DNA from: Pedobacter mendelii
GTDB taxonomy: Bacteria; Bacteroidota; Bacteroidia; Sphingobacteriales; Sphingobacteriaceae
Direction: 5' to 3'
Assembly (NCBI RefSeq): GCF_014635725.1
Contig: NZ_BMDJ01000002.1
Coordinates: 1 to 64,000, forward strand
DNA: 64,000 bases
How positions within the stretch are numbered: position 1 is the first letter of the stretch; each line of letters starts with the position of its first letter. Positions 8,385 to 16,464 of the stretch are shown in pieces. The position numbers and the translations under genes were made by a program. Below the pieces are notes generated by a model. The model was not told where the DNA came from. It ran no database searches and saw only the letters and a list, made by a program, of their open reading frames with translations.

Positions 8385-10628
8385 CTATTTAGCAAGTTCC
8401 AGTTGGTTTTTGATAAGATGATAGTAGCTTCCTTTGGCCGCGATGAGCGTGTCGTGCGTGCCGGTCTCCGCCAATTTGCCATTGTGCAGTACAATGATCT
8501 GGTCAGCATGTCTTACAGTGCTTAGCCGGTGGGCGACAATGAGCACTGTCTTTTCTCGGAAAAACCTGTTTAGATTTTCAACAATTTCCAATTCGTTATG
8601 GGCATCCAGTGAATTGGTGGCTTCGTCAAGGAAAATAAATTCCGGATTGCGGTAAATGAGCCGCGCAATAAGCAGCCGTTGCTTCTGACCTTCGCTTAGC
8701 CCATAACCTTCTTTGCCTACAACCGTTTCATAGCCGAAGGGCATATTCAAAAAAAACTCATGCATGTTTGCCAATTCCGCTGCCTGGTACATGCGGCTGA
8801 TGTCTCTTGTTGCACAGCCAACACATATATTATTAGCTATTGTGTCCATAAACACATACCCATCCTGCATGACTACGCCGCAATGTTCTCTCCATTCACG
8901 GGCGCTCAATCGCTCGAAAGGTATTCCGCCAAGATTAATTCCGCCAGTTGATGCTTCATAAAATTTAAGCAATAGTTTGAATAAGGTCGTTTTACCACTT
9001 CCGCTCATCCCTACAACGGCGGTTATTTTTCCAGCAGGGATGATCATGTTAATATTTTGAAGTACAAATGGAGTATCTGGGTTGTATCGAAAGCTTAATT
9101 TACAGATAACAATGTCTGCCGGTAGCGGAGGCAAGGGCACTGCATTAAGATTAAAGTCTTCCTCTGGTTCACGGTAAACCTCTTCCATACGTTGCAAGAT
9201 AAATCTGGTATTTTGAGATAGGCGCATAAACTCGATTAGCTGAACGACCGGCGCGTTCAGCTGTCCACATATATAGGTCACGGCTAGCATCCCACCTAAA
9301 GTTAGGTGTCCATTGATTACTAATACCGCCGCCAAGTAAGTAATCAGCACATTTTTTACCTCATTGGCGAATGAACCAACGCCCTGTATCAACTGATCAA
9401 GCTGCAAGCTTTCCAATTTGAGATTATAAGACCTGTCCTGTAAGGTCTCCCAAACCGCTTTTTTTTCTTCCTCGCTGCCCGTAAGTTTGATCTCTTGCAT
9501 GGCGTGAAAGATCTCAAGTAAAAGCTGTTGGTTTGCCGATAACACTTTAAACTTCTTTTGGTCGAGTACCTTTCTTTTTTGCTGAAAAGAGTTTGACCAG
9601 ATCAAACTGAAAGTTGCCCCAGCAAAAAACAATATGAATATACGCCAATCATAATACCATAATACGCCACCTAAAACAATTACAGTAACAACAGACATCA
9701 CAGCACCGATAAGCGTAGTGGTCAAAAAATCTTCTACACGCTGGTTGTCGTTGACCCGCTGCATATTGTCACCTGCCTGGCGATTGTCAAAAAAATTAAA
9801 AGGCAGGCGCATCAAACGGGCAAGAAAATTTTTGAGCATAGCTATGCTCGTAAGCGCACCAATCCTAAAAAGCCAGCGGGCTCTTAGGTAGTCCATAATC
9901 ATTCGTCCGGTAAAAAGTAAAAGTTGTCCCAGACAGATCAGCCCAAGTAAGTTTACATTTTTGCCGTCAATCCCTTTATCTACAATAAGCTGTGTAAGTA
10001 GCGGAACCAGTAAGGAAAATCCGCTTGCCAGTAGCAAGCTCAACAAAACAGGATAAAGAGCCTTTTGCTTTCCCTTGAGATAGGGTGATAAAGACCAAAG
10101 AGTTGTTTGATCATCGCCAGCTTCCGGGATCTGGCCGAATTCGGGGGTTACTTCCAAAAGTAAAGCCCTGCCGGTTTCTGTTCGATCTGCTACTTGCCAT
10201 GATTTTAAAAAGTCAGCGCGCTTAATCCAAACCAGACCATCGAGAGCCGGATCTGCAATCAAAGCTTTTTTCGATGTTAATTTAAATAATACGACATAAT
10301 GCCCTTTTTCCCAGTGCAGGATGCAGGGTAGCGCAACTTTTTCCTGCAAACGTTCGTAAGTGAGCTCCACGGGCAGTGTTTTAAATCCCATAAAACCTGC
10401 CGCCCGTTGAAGTCCGGCCATGGTTGTACCCTGACGGGTTACACCACATAGTCGCCTGAAATACTGCAATGGAAAACGTTTACCATGAAAGCGAACGATT
10501 GTCTTTAAGCAGGTTGGGCCACAGTCCATAGCTTCCGGCTGTTTATAAAAAGGATACCGGTTCTTTCCGAGCAGTTTACAAAACCATGCTATCCATACTT
10601 TATGTAAGGTGCTATTTGTGTTATTCAT
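8385..10628 (-). CDS. C39-peptidase ABC exporter (LanT-like)
   Basis: The 747-residue fusion has an N-terminal C39 protease with catalytic Cys36 (in DCGPTCL), His110 (GHYVVLF) and Asp126 (IADPA). A membrane domain of about six helices (roughly 180-450) follows, then an ATPase with Walker A GMSGSGKTTL, signature LSEGQKQRL, Walker B FIFLDEATNSLD and a switch His in VAHRLST. Such proteins cut double-glycine leaders while exporting the peptide, matching the Gly33-Gly34 site of the precursor. It is the first gene of the minus-strand biosynthetic operon. Its upstream region, shared with the divergent permease operon, holds Fur-type box B and a weaker copy. Confidence 0.9.
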   Translation of the reverse strand: MNNTNSTLHKVWIAWFCKLLGKNRYPFYKQPEAMDCGPTCLKTIVRFHGKRFPLQYFRRLCGVTRQGTTMAGLQRAAGFMGFKTLPVELTYERLQEKVALPCILHWEKGHYVVLFKLTSKKALIADPALDGLVWIKRADFLKSWQVADRTETGRALLLEVTPEFGQIPEAGDDQTTLWSLSPYLKGKQKALYPVLLSLLLASGFSLLVPLLTQLIVDKGIDGKNVNLLGLICLGQLLLFTGRMIMDYLRARWLFRIGALTSIAMLKNFLARLMRLPFNFFDNRQAGDNMQRVNDNQRVEDFLTTTLIGAVMSVVTVIVLGGVLWYYDWRIFILFFAGATFSLIWSNSFQQKRKVLDQKKFKVLSANQQLLLEIFHAMQEIKLTGSEEEKKAVWETLQDRSYNLKLESLQLDQLIQGVGSFANEVKNVLITYLAAVLVINGHLTLGGMLAVTYICGQLNAPVVQLIEFMRLSQNTRFILQRMEEVYREPEEDFNLNAVPLPPLPADIVICKLSFRYNPDTPFVLQNINMIIPAGKITAVVGMSGSGKTTLFKLLLKFYEASTGGINLGGIPFERLSAREWREHCGVVMQDGYVFMDTIANNICVGCATRDISRMYQAAELANMHEFFLNMPFGYETVVGKEGYGLSEGQKQRLLIARLIYRNPEFIFLDEATNSLDAHNELEIVENLNRFFREKTVLIVAHRLSTVRHADQIIVLHNGKLAETGTHDTLIAAKGSYYHLIKNQLELAK

Positions 10629-10643
10629 TGATTATATTATGAG

Positions 10644-10658
10644 TGCAACAATATTGTG
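10644..10658. promoter_or_regulatory. Weak Fur-box-like sequence before the exporter operon
   Basis: TGCAACAATATTGTG keeps the left half and spacing of the box, but the right half has two mismatches (TTGTG for TTGCA). It lies 16 bases upstream of the exporter start codon. It may be a secondary or degenerate site, and is listed only because of its position. Confidence 0.3.
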
Positions 10659-10763
10659 GTTTTAAAGTCCGTCGAACTATGACTACAGCTTATTTCTATA
10701 AAATGGAACTATATAACGAGATAATTATATCCTAAATAATAATTTATTTGTGAAGCTAACAAA

Positions 10764-10788
10764 TTTAATGCAACTTTATTGCATTAAA
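10764..10788. promoter_or_regulatory. Fur/Zur-type box B between divergent operons
   Basis: TTTAATGCAA (10764-10773) and TTGCATTAAA (10779-10788) form perfect 10-bp arms around a 5-base spacer. The core TGCAACTTTATTGCA is at 10769-10783. The box sits between the minus-strand exporter/LanB/LanC operon and the plus-strand permease/TonB receptor operon and could control both. It overlaps the longest possible N-terminal extension of the permease gene and ends 6 bases before the ATG at 10795, which argues for that ATG as the true start. Confidence 0.8.
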
Positions 10789-10794
10789 AAATTT

Positions 10795-12195
10795 ATGCGC
10801 ATAAATCGATATATCATCATTGAAAAAGATCTCAAGTCTCTTTGCCGCGACCATACCGTAGCGTTAAGCCTCATGATCATCTGGTTGTTACTAATTTGTT
10901 CGGCAATAATGACTTACACCAGTTGGGATAAGGAAAGAATCGGTGAATTAAAAGCGAAGACTAATTTTCGCGAGCAGTGGGAAAGCCTACATGGCAATCC
11001 TCATGATGCGGCCCATTTTGGAACTTACCTTTTCAAGCCGGTCAACGTTCTAAGCTTTTTTGACCAGGGGTTGAATGACTATTTTGGAAGCACCTACCGT
11101 GTGGAAGCGCATAAACAAAATGAATTAGAACATATTAAAGTAGCAGACAGTGATACTGTTTTGCGTTTCGGGCCCTTATCTTTCGCCCTTATTTTGCAGG
11201 TTTTAGTACCCTTACTTTTATTTTATATCACCTCTTCTTCTATAACTGGAGAGAAAGAATCTGGAACGTGGAAAATGCTTCTTGCACAGGGAATGAAGCC
11301 AATTACCATCGCCTGGCAAAAAGTCTGGTCAAATTATATCTTGACTTTAATAATCCTTTTACCACTGTGTCTTGCTTTTGCTGTTATGGTAGGCTTAACA
11401 GATAACATGCTGCTCACTAGGTTCCTTTTACTGACTGCTTGTTATCTGCTCTATTATTTCATCATCATCCTGGTTGGCGTGATAGTTTCTGCAAGGAGCA
11501 ATAATTCCAGCAATGCACTCGTAGTTCTGTTTATGATATGGCTACTGCTCTTCGTGGTATTACCTCCCGTTTTAACTACAATGGCTGACAAGCAAAATCC
11601 ACTGATGTCACGCGCAACTTTTAAGAATAATATAGAACAAGGTTTTTTAAAGGGGTTGAATGGCCATGACCCTTATTTCGAAAGAGGAGAGCGTAATATA
11701 AAAGTATTGCTGCTTAAATATCATGTAGACAGCTTGTCGATGTTGCCGGTAGATGCAGCCGGCATTACCATGCAAATGAATGAAGATTACCAAAACAAGG
11801 TTTTTGAATATTATTATGGCCAGGTTAGGCAAACACTCAACAGACAGCAGGATTTTCTAAATAAAACAAGTGTTCTTGATCCTTTCCTAGCGATTAAAAG
11901 GATATCCATGACGGCGTGTGGTACTGACTTTTATCAGCATGATAATTTTTATGCACAAGCCCGGCTTTATCGTAACGAATTGATTAGAAAGCTCAATATG
12001 GAGTTAGCCGCTCATCCGGTAAAAACGGGCTCTTATAGGGCGAGTTCTGTATTTTTTAAAAGTATACCAGACTTTGAGTATTTGGTACCCGACGCGGAAA
12101 GGGTCATCAGCTGGCAGTTGTTACCGATTATTTCCCTGTTAATATGGGTTTTTTTTTCAGCTGCCCTCTTGCACATAATCACTAAAAAGCCATGA
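10795..12195 (+). CDS. ABC-2 type permease subunit 1 (DUF3526-like)
   Basis: This is an integral membrane protein of about 466 residues. It has a first helix near residues 20-40, a large extracytoplasmic loop, then a helix cluster around the motif TGEKESGTWKMLLAQGM, typical of ABC-2 exporters of the DUF3526 type, and a final C-terminal helix. I start it at ATG 10795 because the longer frame (GTG 10750) would run through Fur-type box B. It overlaps the next permease by 4 bases (ATGA). No ATPase is in this operon; the likely one is encoded on the opposite strand at 18895-19590. The pair may export the peptide or confer self-protection like LanFEG, but the substrate is not visible. Confidence 0.7.
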   Translation: MRINRYIIIEKDLKSLCRDHTVALSLMIIWLLLICSAIMTYTSWDKERIGELKAKTNFREQWESLHGNPHDAAHFGTYLFKPVNVLSFFDQGLNDYFGSTYRVEAHKQNELEHIKVADSDTVLRFGPLSFALILQVLVPLLLFYITSSSITGEKESGTWKMLLAQGMKPITIAWQKVWSNYILTLIILLPLCLAFAVMVGLTDNMLLTRFLLLTACYLLYYFIIILVGVIVSARSNNSSNALVVLFMIWLLLFVVLPPVLTTMADKQNPLMSRATFKNNIEQGFLKGLNGHDPYFERGERNIKVLLLKYHVDSLSMLPVDAAGITMQMNEDYQNKVFEYYYGQVRQTLNRQQDFLNKTSVLDPFLAIKRISMTACGTDFYQHDNFYAQARLYRNELIRKLNMELAAHPVKTGSYRASSVFFKSIPDFEYLVPDAERVISWQLLPIISLLIWVFFSAALLHIITKKP

Positions 12196-13628
12196 ATACG
12201 AAGTTTAAAATCATACTAATTCTGTGGCGTTATGAAATGATCAAGCTACGCAGGCAGCCTCTGATGCTGATGCTTTTGCTTATGTTTCTGATACTGGGTA
12301 TGTATGGAATAAATAATGGCCGGCGGTTAGCTTTGCAACAGCTATCGGTAATTGACAGCCTCCAACTTATACAGCATAACAATTTAAACGAACTAATTGG
12401 CAGGTTTAAAGCTGATACCTCAACTATTCAAGGTAAAACATTTGCCAGCCAGGCTGGTATTCCCCAAGTTGTCGAATTTAAAAATCCACCATATGCCATT
12501 AATCCGCCAAAGGCACTGTCAGTGCTGGCTATAGGGCAGCGAAACCTGCTGCCGTTTTTCGATCTCGTCAACACAAAACGCACTAATCTTACCCCACCCG
12601 ATCTGGAGATTATTAACCCTGAAAAACTGGCTATTGGAAATTTTGACCTAGCTTTTGTGTTGATCTATTTGTTTCCTCTGTTAATCGTACTATGGGGTCA
12701 TAATGTGTTTTCACACGAACAAGAACAACAAACAGACCGCTTGTTAAAGGTGCATGGAATTGAAATTCGATTATTGATCTTAGGAAAATTGGGGTTTCGC
12801 TTTCTGATCCTTTCTATACTTGCTGTGCTAATTAGTCTTGCTGGCTTTAAATTGTCCGATTTGAGTGGTGGTGTAACGATACCTGATGCCCTGCTTTGGC
12901 TGTTAGCGATTTTGGTTTACCTGGTTTTCTGGTTCGCGGTTTCCCTGTTTGTCGCTCAATTACACTTGCCGTCTAGGCAAAATGCCCTTTTGCTTTTAAG
13001 CTGCTGGCTGCTATTGGCAATAATTATTCCAGCTGCATTAGCAAGAGTAGGTGACCTCGCTTATCCCTTACCTTCGAGAGCAGAATTGGATAACAAGGCA
13101 AGAGCAGTAACCTGGGACACCTGGGAGTTGTCAATAGCTGTACAAATCGACAGTTTTTATACAAACAATCCTCAGTATGAAACGCTCAGGAGGGTTTCGG
13201 ATACCGCTCAATATGGCAATAAGCGCTTTGCTGCCTATCAGGACCTGCTGCAACGAAGATTGAAGCGACTCGCTGATAATTATTATCAGCAAGTCGATGG
13301 ACATTTCAATTTTATTCATAAAAGCAGCTGGCTTAATCCAGTTACTGCAATTGAACATACCCTAACCGCAGATGCCGAAAATACGCAATCCGATTACTTA
13401 AGATTTGAACAGCAAGCCAACGTCTTCCAACAAAGATATACCGCTTTCATGAACAAATATTTGTTGGAAGGACGGCAAATCAAGCTTCGGGAACTTGCTA
13501 AGCTGCCCATGTTTTCACTACAAAAAGATAAACATAAAACGGCCAGATTAGGCTCGTCACTATTCCCGGTAATATTCCTGTCTTTGGCTGTTTTGGCAGG
13601 CGCACTTTTTATAAAAATCAAAAATTAA
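12192..13628 (+). CDS. ABC-2 type permease subunit 2 (DUF3526-like)
   Basis: The 478-residue protein has the same plan as its upstream neighbour: an N-terminal helix (about 22-42), a long periplasmic segment, a helix group around FSHEQEQQTDRLLKVHG, a second periplasmic loop and a terminal helix (about 455-475). Two such permeases normally pair with one ATPase. Start and stop overlap with the previous gene (ATGA) show translational coupling. It is followed after 16 bases by the TonB receptor gene, tying inner-membrane and outer-membrane transport together in one operon. Confidence 0.7.
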   Translation: MNTKFKIILILWRYEMIKLRRQPLMLMLLLMFLILGMYGINNGRRLALQQLSVIDSLQLIQHNNLNELIGRFKADTSTIQGKTFASQAGIPQVVEFKNPPYAINPPKALSVLAIGQRNLLPFFDLVNTKRTNLTPPDLEIINPEKLAIGNFDLAFVLIYLFPLLIVLWGHNVFSHEQEQQTDRLLKVHGIEIRLLILGKLGFRFLILSILAVLISLAGFKLSDLSGGVTIPDALLWLLAILVYLVFWFAVSLFVAQLHLPSRQNALLLLSCWLLLAIIIPAALARVGDLAYPLPSRAELDNKARAVTWDTWELSIAVQIDSFYTNNPQYETLRRVSDTAQYGNKRFAAYQDLLQRRLKRLADNYYQQVDGHFNFIHKSSWLNPVTAIEHTLTADAENTQSDYLRFEQQANVFQQRYTAFMNKYLLEGRQIKLRELAKLPMFSLQKDKHKTARLGSSLFPVIFLSLAVLAGALFIKIKN

Positions 13629-13644
13629 TCTAACCCACATACGC

Positions 13645-15861
13645 ATGAAAAAGAAATTATACCTTTTATTACTTTTCCCACTTTTCACCGGAAGTTACTG
13701 CTTTGCACAGAATCGCCCTGCAACTGATTCAACGACCATGACACGTCAATTAAAAGAGGTTATGGTAAGTACCCGCCGGGCAAAAAAAATGAAAAAAGAT
13801 ACCGTCTCGGTGGGACTTAAACTTCAGCAACCCATCATTCAGGTTCCGCAGAATATTATAAGCGTCTCCGCTCAGATGATACAGCAGCAGGGAGCGTTGC
13901 AGCTCAAAGACGTAGCCCGTAACGCCAGCGGCGTCTATTTTGGTTTTAACAGCACAGCATTTGACAATTCTGCGGCAATACAGATCAGGGGATTTTCAGG
14001 ATATACTACCTTGAATGGAATGCCCCGTCACCAAAATTTCGGTGCTGTTCTTGATGACCCCGCCATGTTTGAAAGCGTTGAGTTTGTTAAAGGCCCTGCC
14101 GGGTTTATCAACTCTGTTGGGGAGGCTAGTGGTATTATTAATATTAACACCAAAACACCGAGCCAAAAATTAATGAATTTTGAAGTTACCGGAGGAAGTT
14201 ATAGCCTCGGACGTTTTGCGTTTGATGTGGGCAGCGAAGTAAAAGAACATGGGTTTTCTTACCGCTTAAATGCTGCATATCAACATCAGAACAGTTATCT
14301 GGATGAGTTACGTACCGATAAATATGTGCTTGCGCCGGTAGTACAATACAATTTCAGTCCTAAAACTTATATCATCGCAGAATACGACTATCTGCGTGGC
14401 GAGTCACGCAATGGATCGGATATCACCAAAATAAGATCTGAGGCAGAAACGCTTAAAGATAATATTCACAGTAATTACAGTGCAGCTAATGGCTTGCCTT
14501 TAACGTATTATCAAACTCAAACGGCAAGGTTGCTCGGAGTACACAAGTTTGATGATAACTGGCAGCTTACGTCACAGTCACAGTATACCAGTGCGCCCCT
14601 GAGCGCCTGGACAACGCTATCGTCCGAAACTTATACAGGTGTAGAATTTAGTGATAATTCGGGAGTAACCAATCGGTTATCCTATAACAGTAAGGCTGCC
14701 GGGCAAACTTTTACAACGCAGCTTTTTTTAAATGGAAAGTTTAAAACAGGTTCCATCCGTCATACCCTGCTCACAGGTGGCGACTTTACCTTCAGCCGCG
14801 ATTCATTAGTTAACAATTTCGGAATGTATACTTTTCCTTTTTATCAAGAACGGCTTAATTACGGTGTTAATAGGGATTCTATTGCCGTGTTAGACCCCGC
14901 TTTCAGGAGCAGGTTTGATAACCATACCAAATATGAATCGGTATATGCCTATGATAATATCCAACTGGTAAAACAATTACTTCTGACTGTTGGTGCACGG
15001 TATACCTGGTACGAAAACAAGGTAACTCAAAACCTTTCGCCTAAAATCCCCCTGCGAAATAACAATTTTCACCAAAATGCCTGGTCGCCGAGGGCAGCAC
15101 TGACTTTTTTAGTCGATTCAGCAACATCCGTCTATTTTTTATACGACCAGTCATTTGTTCCGCAAAGCGGATTAAAAGCTGGTAGTACCATCAATCCTGA
15201 TACTCAAAAGCCAGTGGGTGACCCTGTTGATCCCCAAAGAAATAACGACCTTGAACTGGGCATAAAACATAACTGGTTTGGTAGCAGGCTGCTCACTACT
15301 ATTAACGGGTTCCATACAGTAAAGCGAAACGTGTTGATTGATGACATTAAAAATGCCTCATTAGGATTCAAGCGACAGATTGGTTCTTATACCAGTAATG
15401 GTATAGAAGTGGATGTTTTAGGAAATATCACATCGAGTTTATCAGTATCTGTGAACTACACCTATGTAAATGCGCGTATTACTAAAGATACCATTGGTTC
15501 ACCACTGGTTGGTTTCAAGTTGCCGGGTACCCCACAACAAATCATTAACACTTGGGTGCAATATATTGTTCCGATTCAGCGTACTAATAGCCTTTCTCTA
15601 AGTTTAGGGCAGATGACGCTGGTTAAACGAGCAACTTATGCAAGGGATGTTAATTTAGCAGATTTTACCAAGTTTGATGCAGGCGTCACATATAACGCAC
15701 CGAGATATTATATTCGTTTGATCGGAGATAATCTGTTAAACAAACGATATATAGCTTCTGGAGATATCGGTGACGGCTATCCAATACCGGATGTCCGTAA
15801 TTATTATTTCATCGAGGGGCAACCTATTAATTTCCGTATTTCAGTTGGTTTCCGGCTCTAA
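13645..15861 (+). CDS. TonB-dependent siderophore-type receptor
   Basis: The 738-residue outer-membrane receptor starts with a signal peptide ending in GSYCFAQ and a short N-terminal segment with a TonB-box-like KEVMVS (about 38-43). The plug domain (about 60-180) contains IQIRGFSGY, VEFVKGPAGF and SGIININTKTPS, and the rest is a 22-strand barrel ending in NFRISVGFRL. Overall it resembles siderophore receptors (FhuA/FoxA-like) rather than SusC proteins. It needs TonB-ExbBD, not encoded here. Its place behind the permeases and beside the lanthipeptide genes, under the same Fur-type box, makes the modified peptide a candidate ligand. That link is inference. Confidence 0.85.
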   Translation: MKKKLYLLLLFPLFTGSYCFAQNRPATDSTTMTRQLKEVMVSTRRAKKMKKDTVSVGLKLQQPIIQVPQNIISVSAQMIQQQGALQLKDVARNASGVYFGFNSTAFDNSAAIQIRGFSGYTTLNGMPRHQNFGAVLDDPAMFESVEFVKGPAGFINSVGEASGIININTKTPSQKLMNFEVTGGSYSLGRFAFDVGSEVKEHGFSYRLNAAYQHQNSYLDELRTDKYVLAPVVQYNFSPKTYIIAEYDYLRGESRNGSDITKIRSEAETLKDNIHSNYSAANGLPLTYYQTQTARLLGVHKFDDNWQLTSQSQYTSAPLSAWTTLSSETYTGVEFSDNSGVTNRLSYNSKAAGQTFTTQLFLNGKFKTGSIRHTLLTGGDFTFSRDSLVNNFGMYTFPFYQERLNYGVNRDSIAVLDPAFRSRFDNHTKYESVYAYDNIQLVKQLLLTVGARYTWYENKVTQNLSPKIPLRNNNFHQNAWSPRAALTFLVDSATSVYFLYDQSFVPQSGLKAGSTINPDTQKPVGDPVDPQRNNDLELGIKHNWFGSRLLTTINGFHTVKRNVLIDDIKNASLGFKRQIGSYTSNGIEVDVLGNITSSLSVSVNYTYVNARITKDTIGSPLVGFKLPGTPQQIINTWVQYIVPIQRTNSLSLSLGQMTLVKRATYARDVNLADFTKFDAGVTYNAPRYYIRLIGDNLLNKRYIASGDIGDGYPIPDVRNYYFIEGQPINFRISVGFRL

Positions 15862-15963
15862 AGAATGTGCCGTCATATCAGCCCACAATACAATGCGTTA
15901 AGGGCACTGATATTTATGCAGAAATTGTAACAGATGTATCTGGAAACCATTTAAATTTTTATC

Positions 15964-16464
15964 ATGAAACCCGTTTTCCAATTCGTTATAGGAATCGCTA
16001 CTGGCACCATAGTTACCCTTGTAGCCGCAATTACCTTGCAGGATAAATTATATTCCGAAGCTACAATCCTCCCGACGGTTAAATATCCCTTACAGGCAAC
16101 GCTTTATCGGTTTCACATTAATTCGAAAAATAAAAAGGTTTTTGATGACTGGGTGAAATGGCACCAAATGGAAAAAGAGGCGATTGCTACAACAATGGAG
16201 CGCGAAAAGATGTATGTGGAATCAGTTTTTAGGGATACTTTAAACAACCCTAATGTTATTTACTGGCTTGCTTTTGAAGGTACAGGAGGAGAAAACTACT
16301 CTACTTCTAACCTTGCTGCAGATCAGAAGCACGCTACTTATATGAAGCAAATACTGACTAAAGGCTCTAAGGTAACGTTGAAAACAGATTTTTTGATGCT
16401 GCCACCATTTTTGGAGAAAAGCATTGCTGAACACCAGGCAACTGGAATAAAACAATTGCAATGA
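15964..16464 (+). CDS. Membrane-anchored small protein, DUF6176-like
   Basis: The 166-residue protein has an N-terminal hydrophobic segment (about 5-25) that could be a signal anchor. The soluble domain contains LYRFHINSKNKKVFDDWVKW, MEREKMYVESVFRD and a C-terminal FLMLPPF. The pattern (strand, E/W-rich helix, 'MEREKMYVE..F') recalls the DUF6176 family of small alpha/beta proteins. The role is unknown. It lies 102 bases after the TonB receptor and overlaps the next gene by 4 bases, so it belongs to the same operon. It is probably periplasmic. Confidence 0.5.
   Translation: MKPVFQFVIGIATGTIVTLVAAITLQDKLYSEATILPTVKYPLQATLYRFHINSKNKKVFDDWVKWHQMEKEAIATTMEREKMYVESVFRDTLNNPNVIYWLAFEGTGGENYSTSNLAADQKHATYMKQILTKGSKVTLKTDFLMLPPFLEKSIAEHQATGIKQLQ

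Noticed and set aside
2658..10628. Class II (LanM) lanthipeptide system
   Set aside because: There is no LanM; dehydration is by the two LanB halves, so the system is class I despite the LanT-type C39 exporter.
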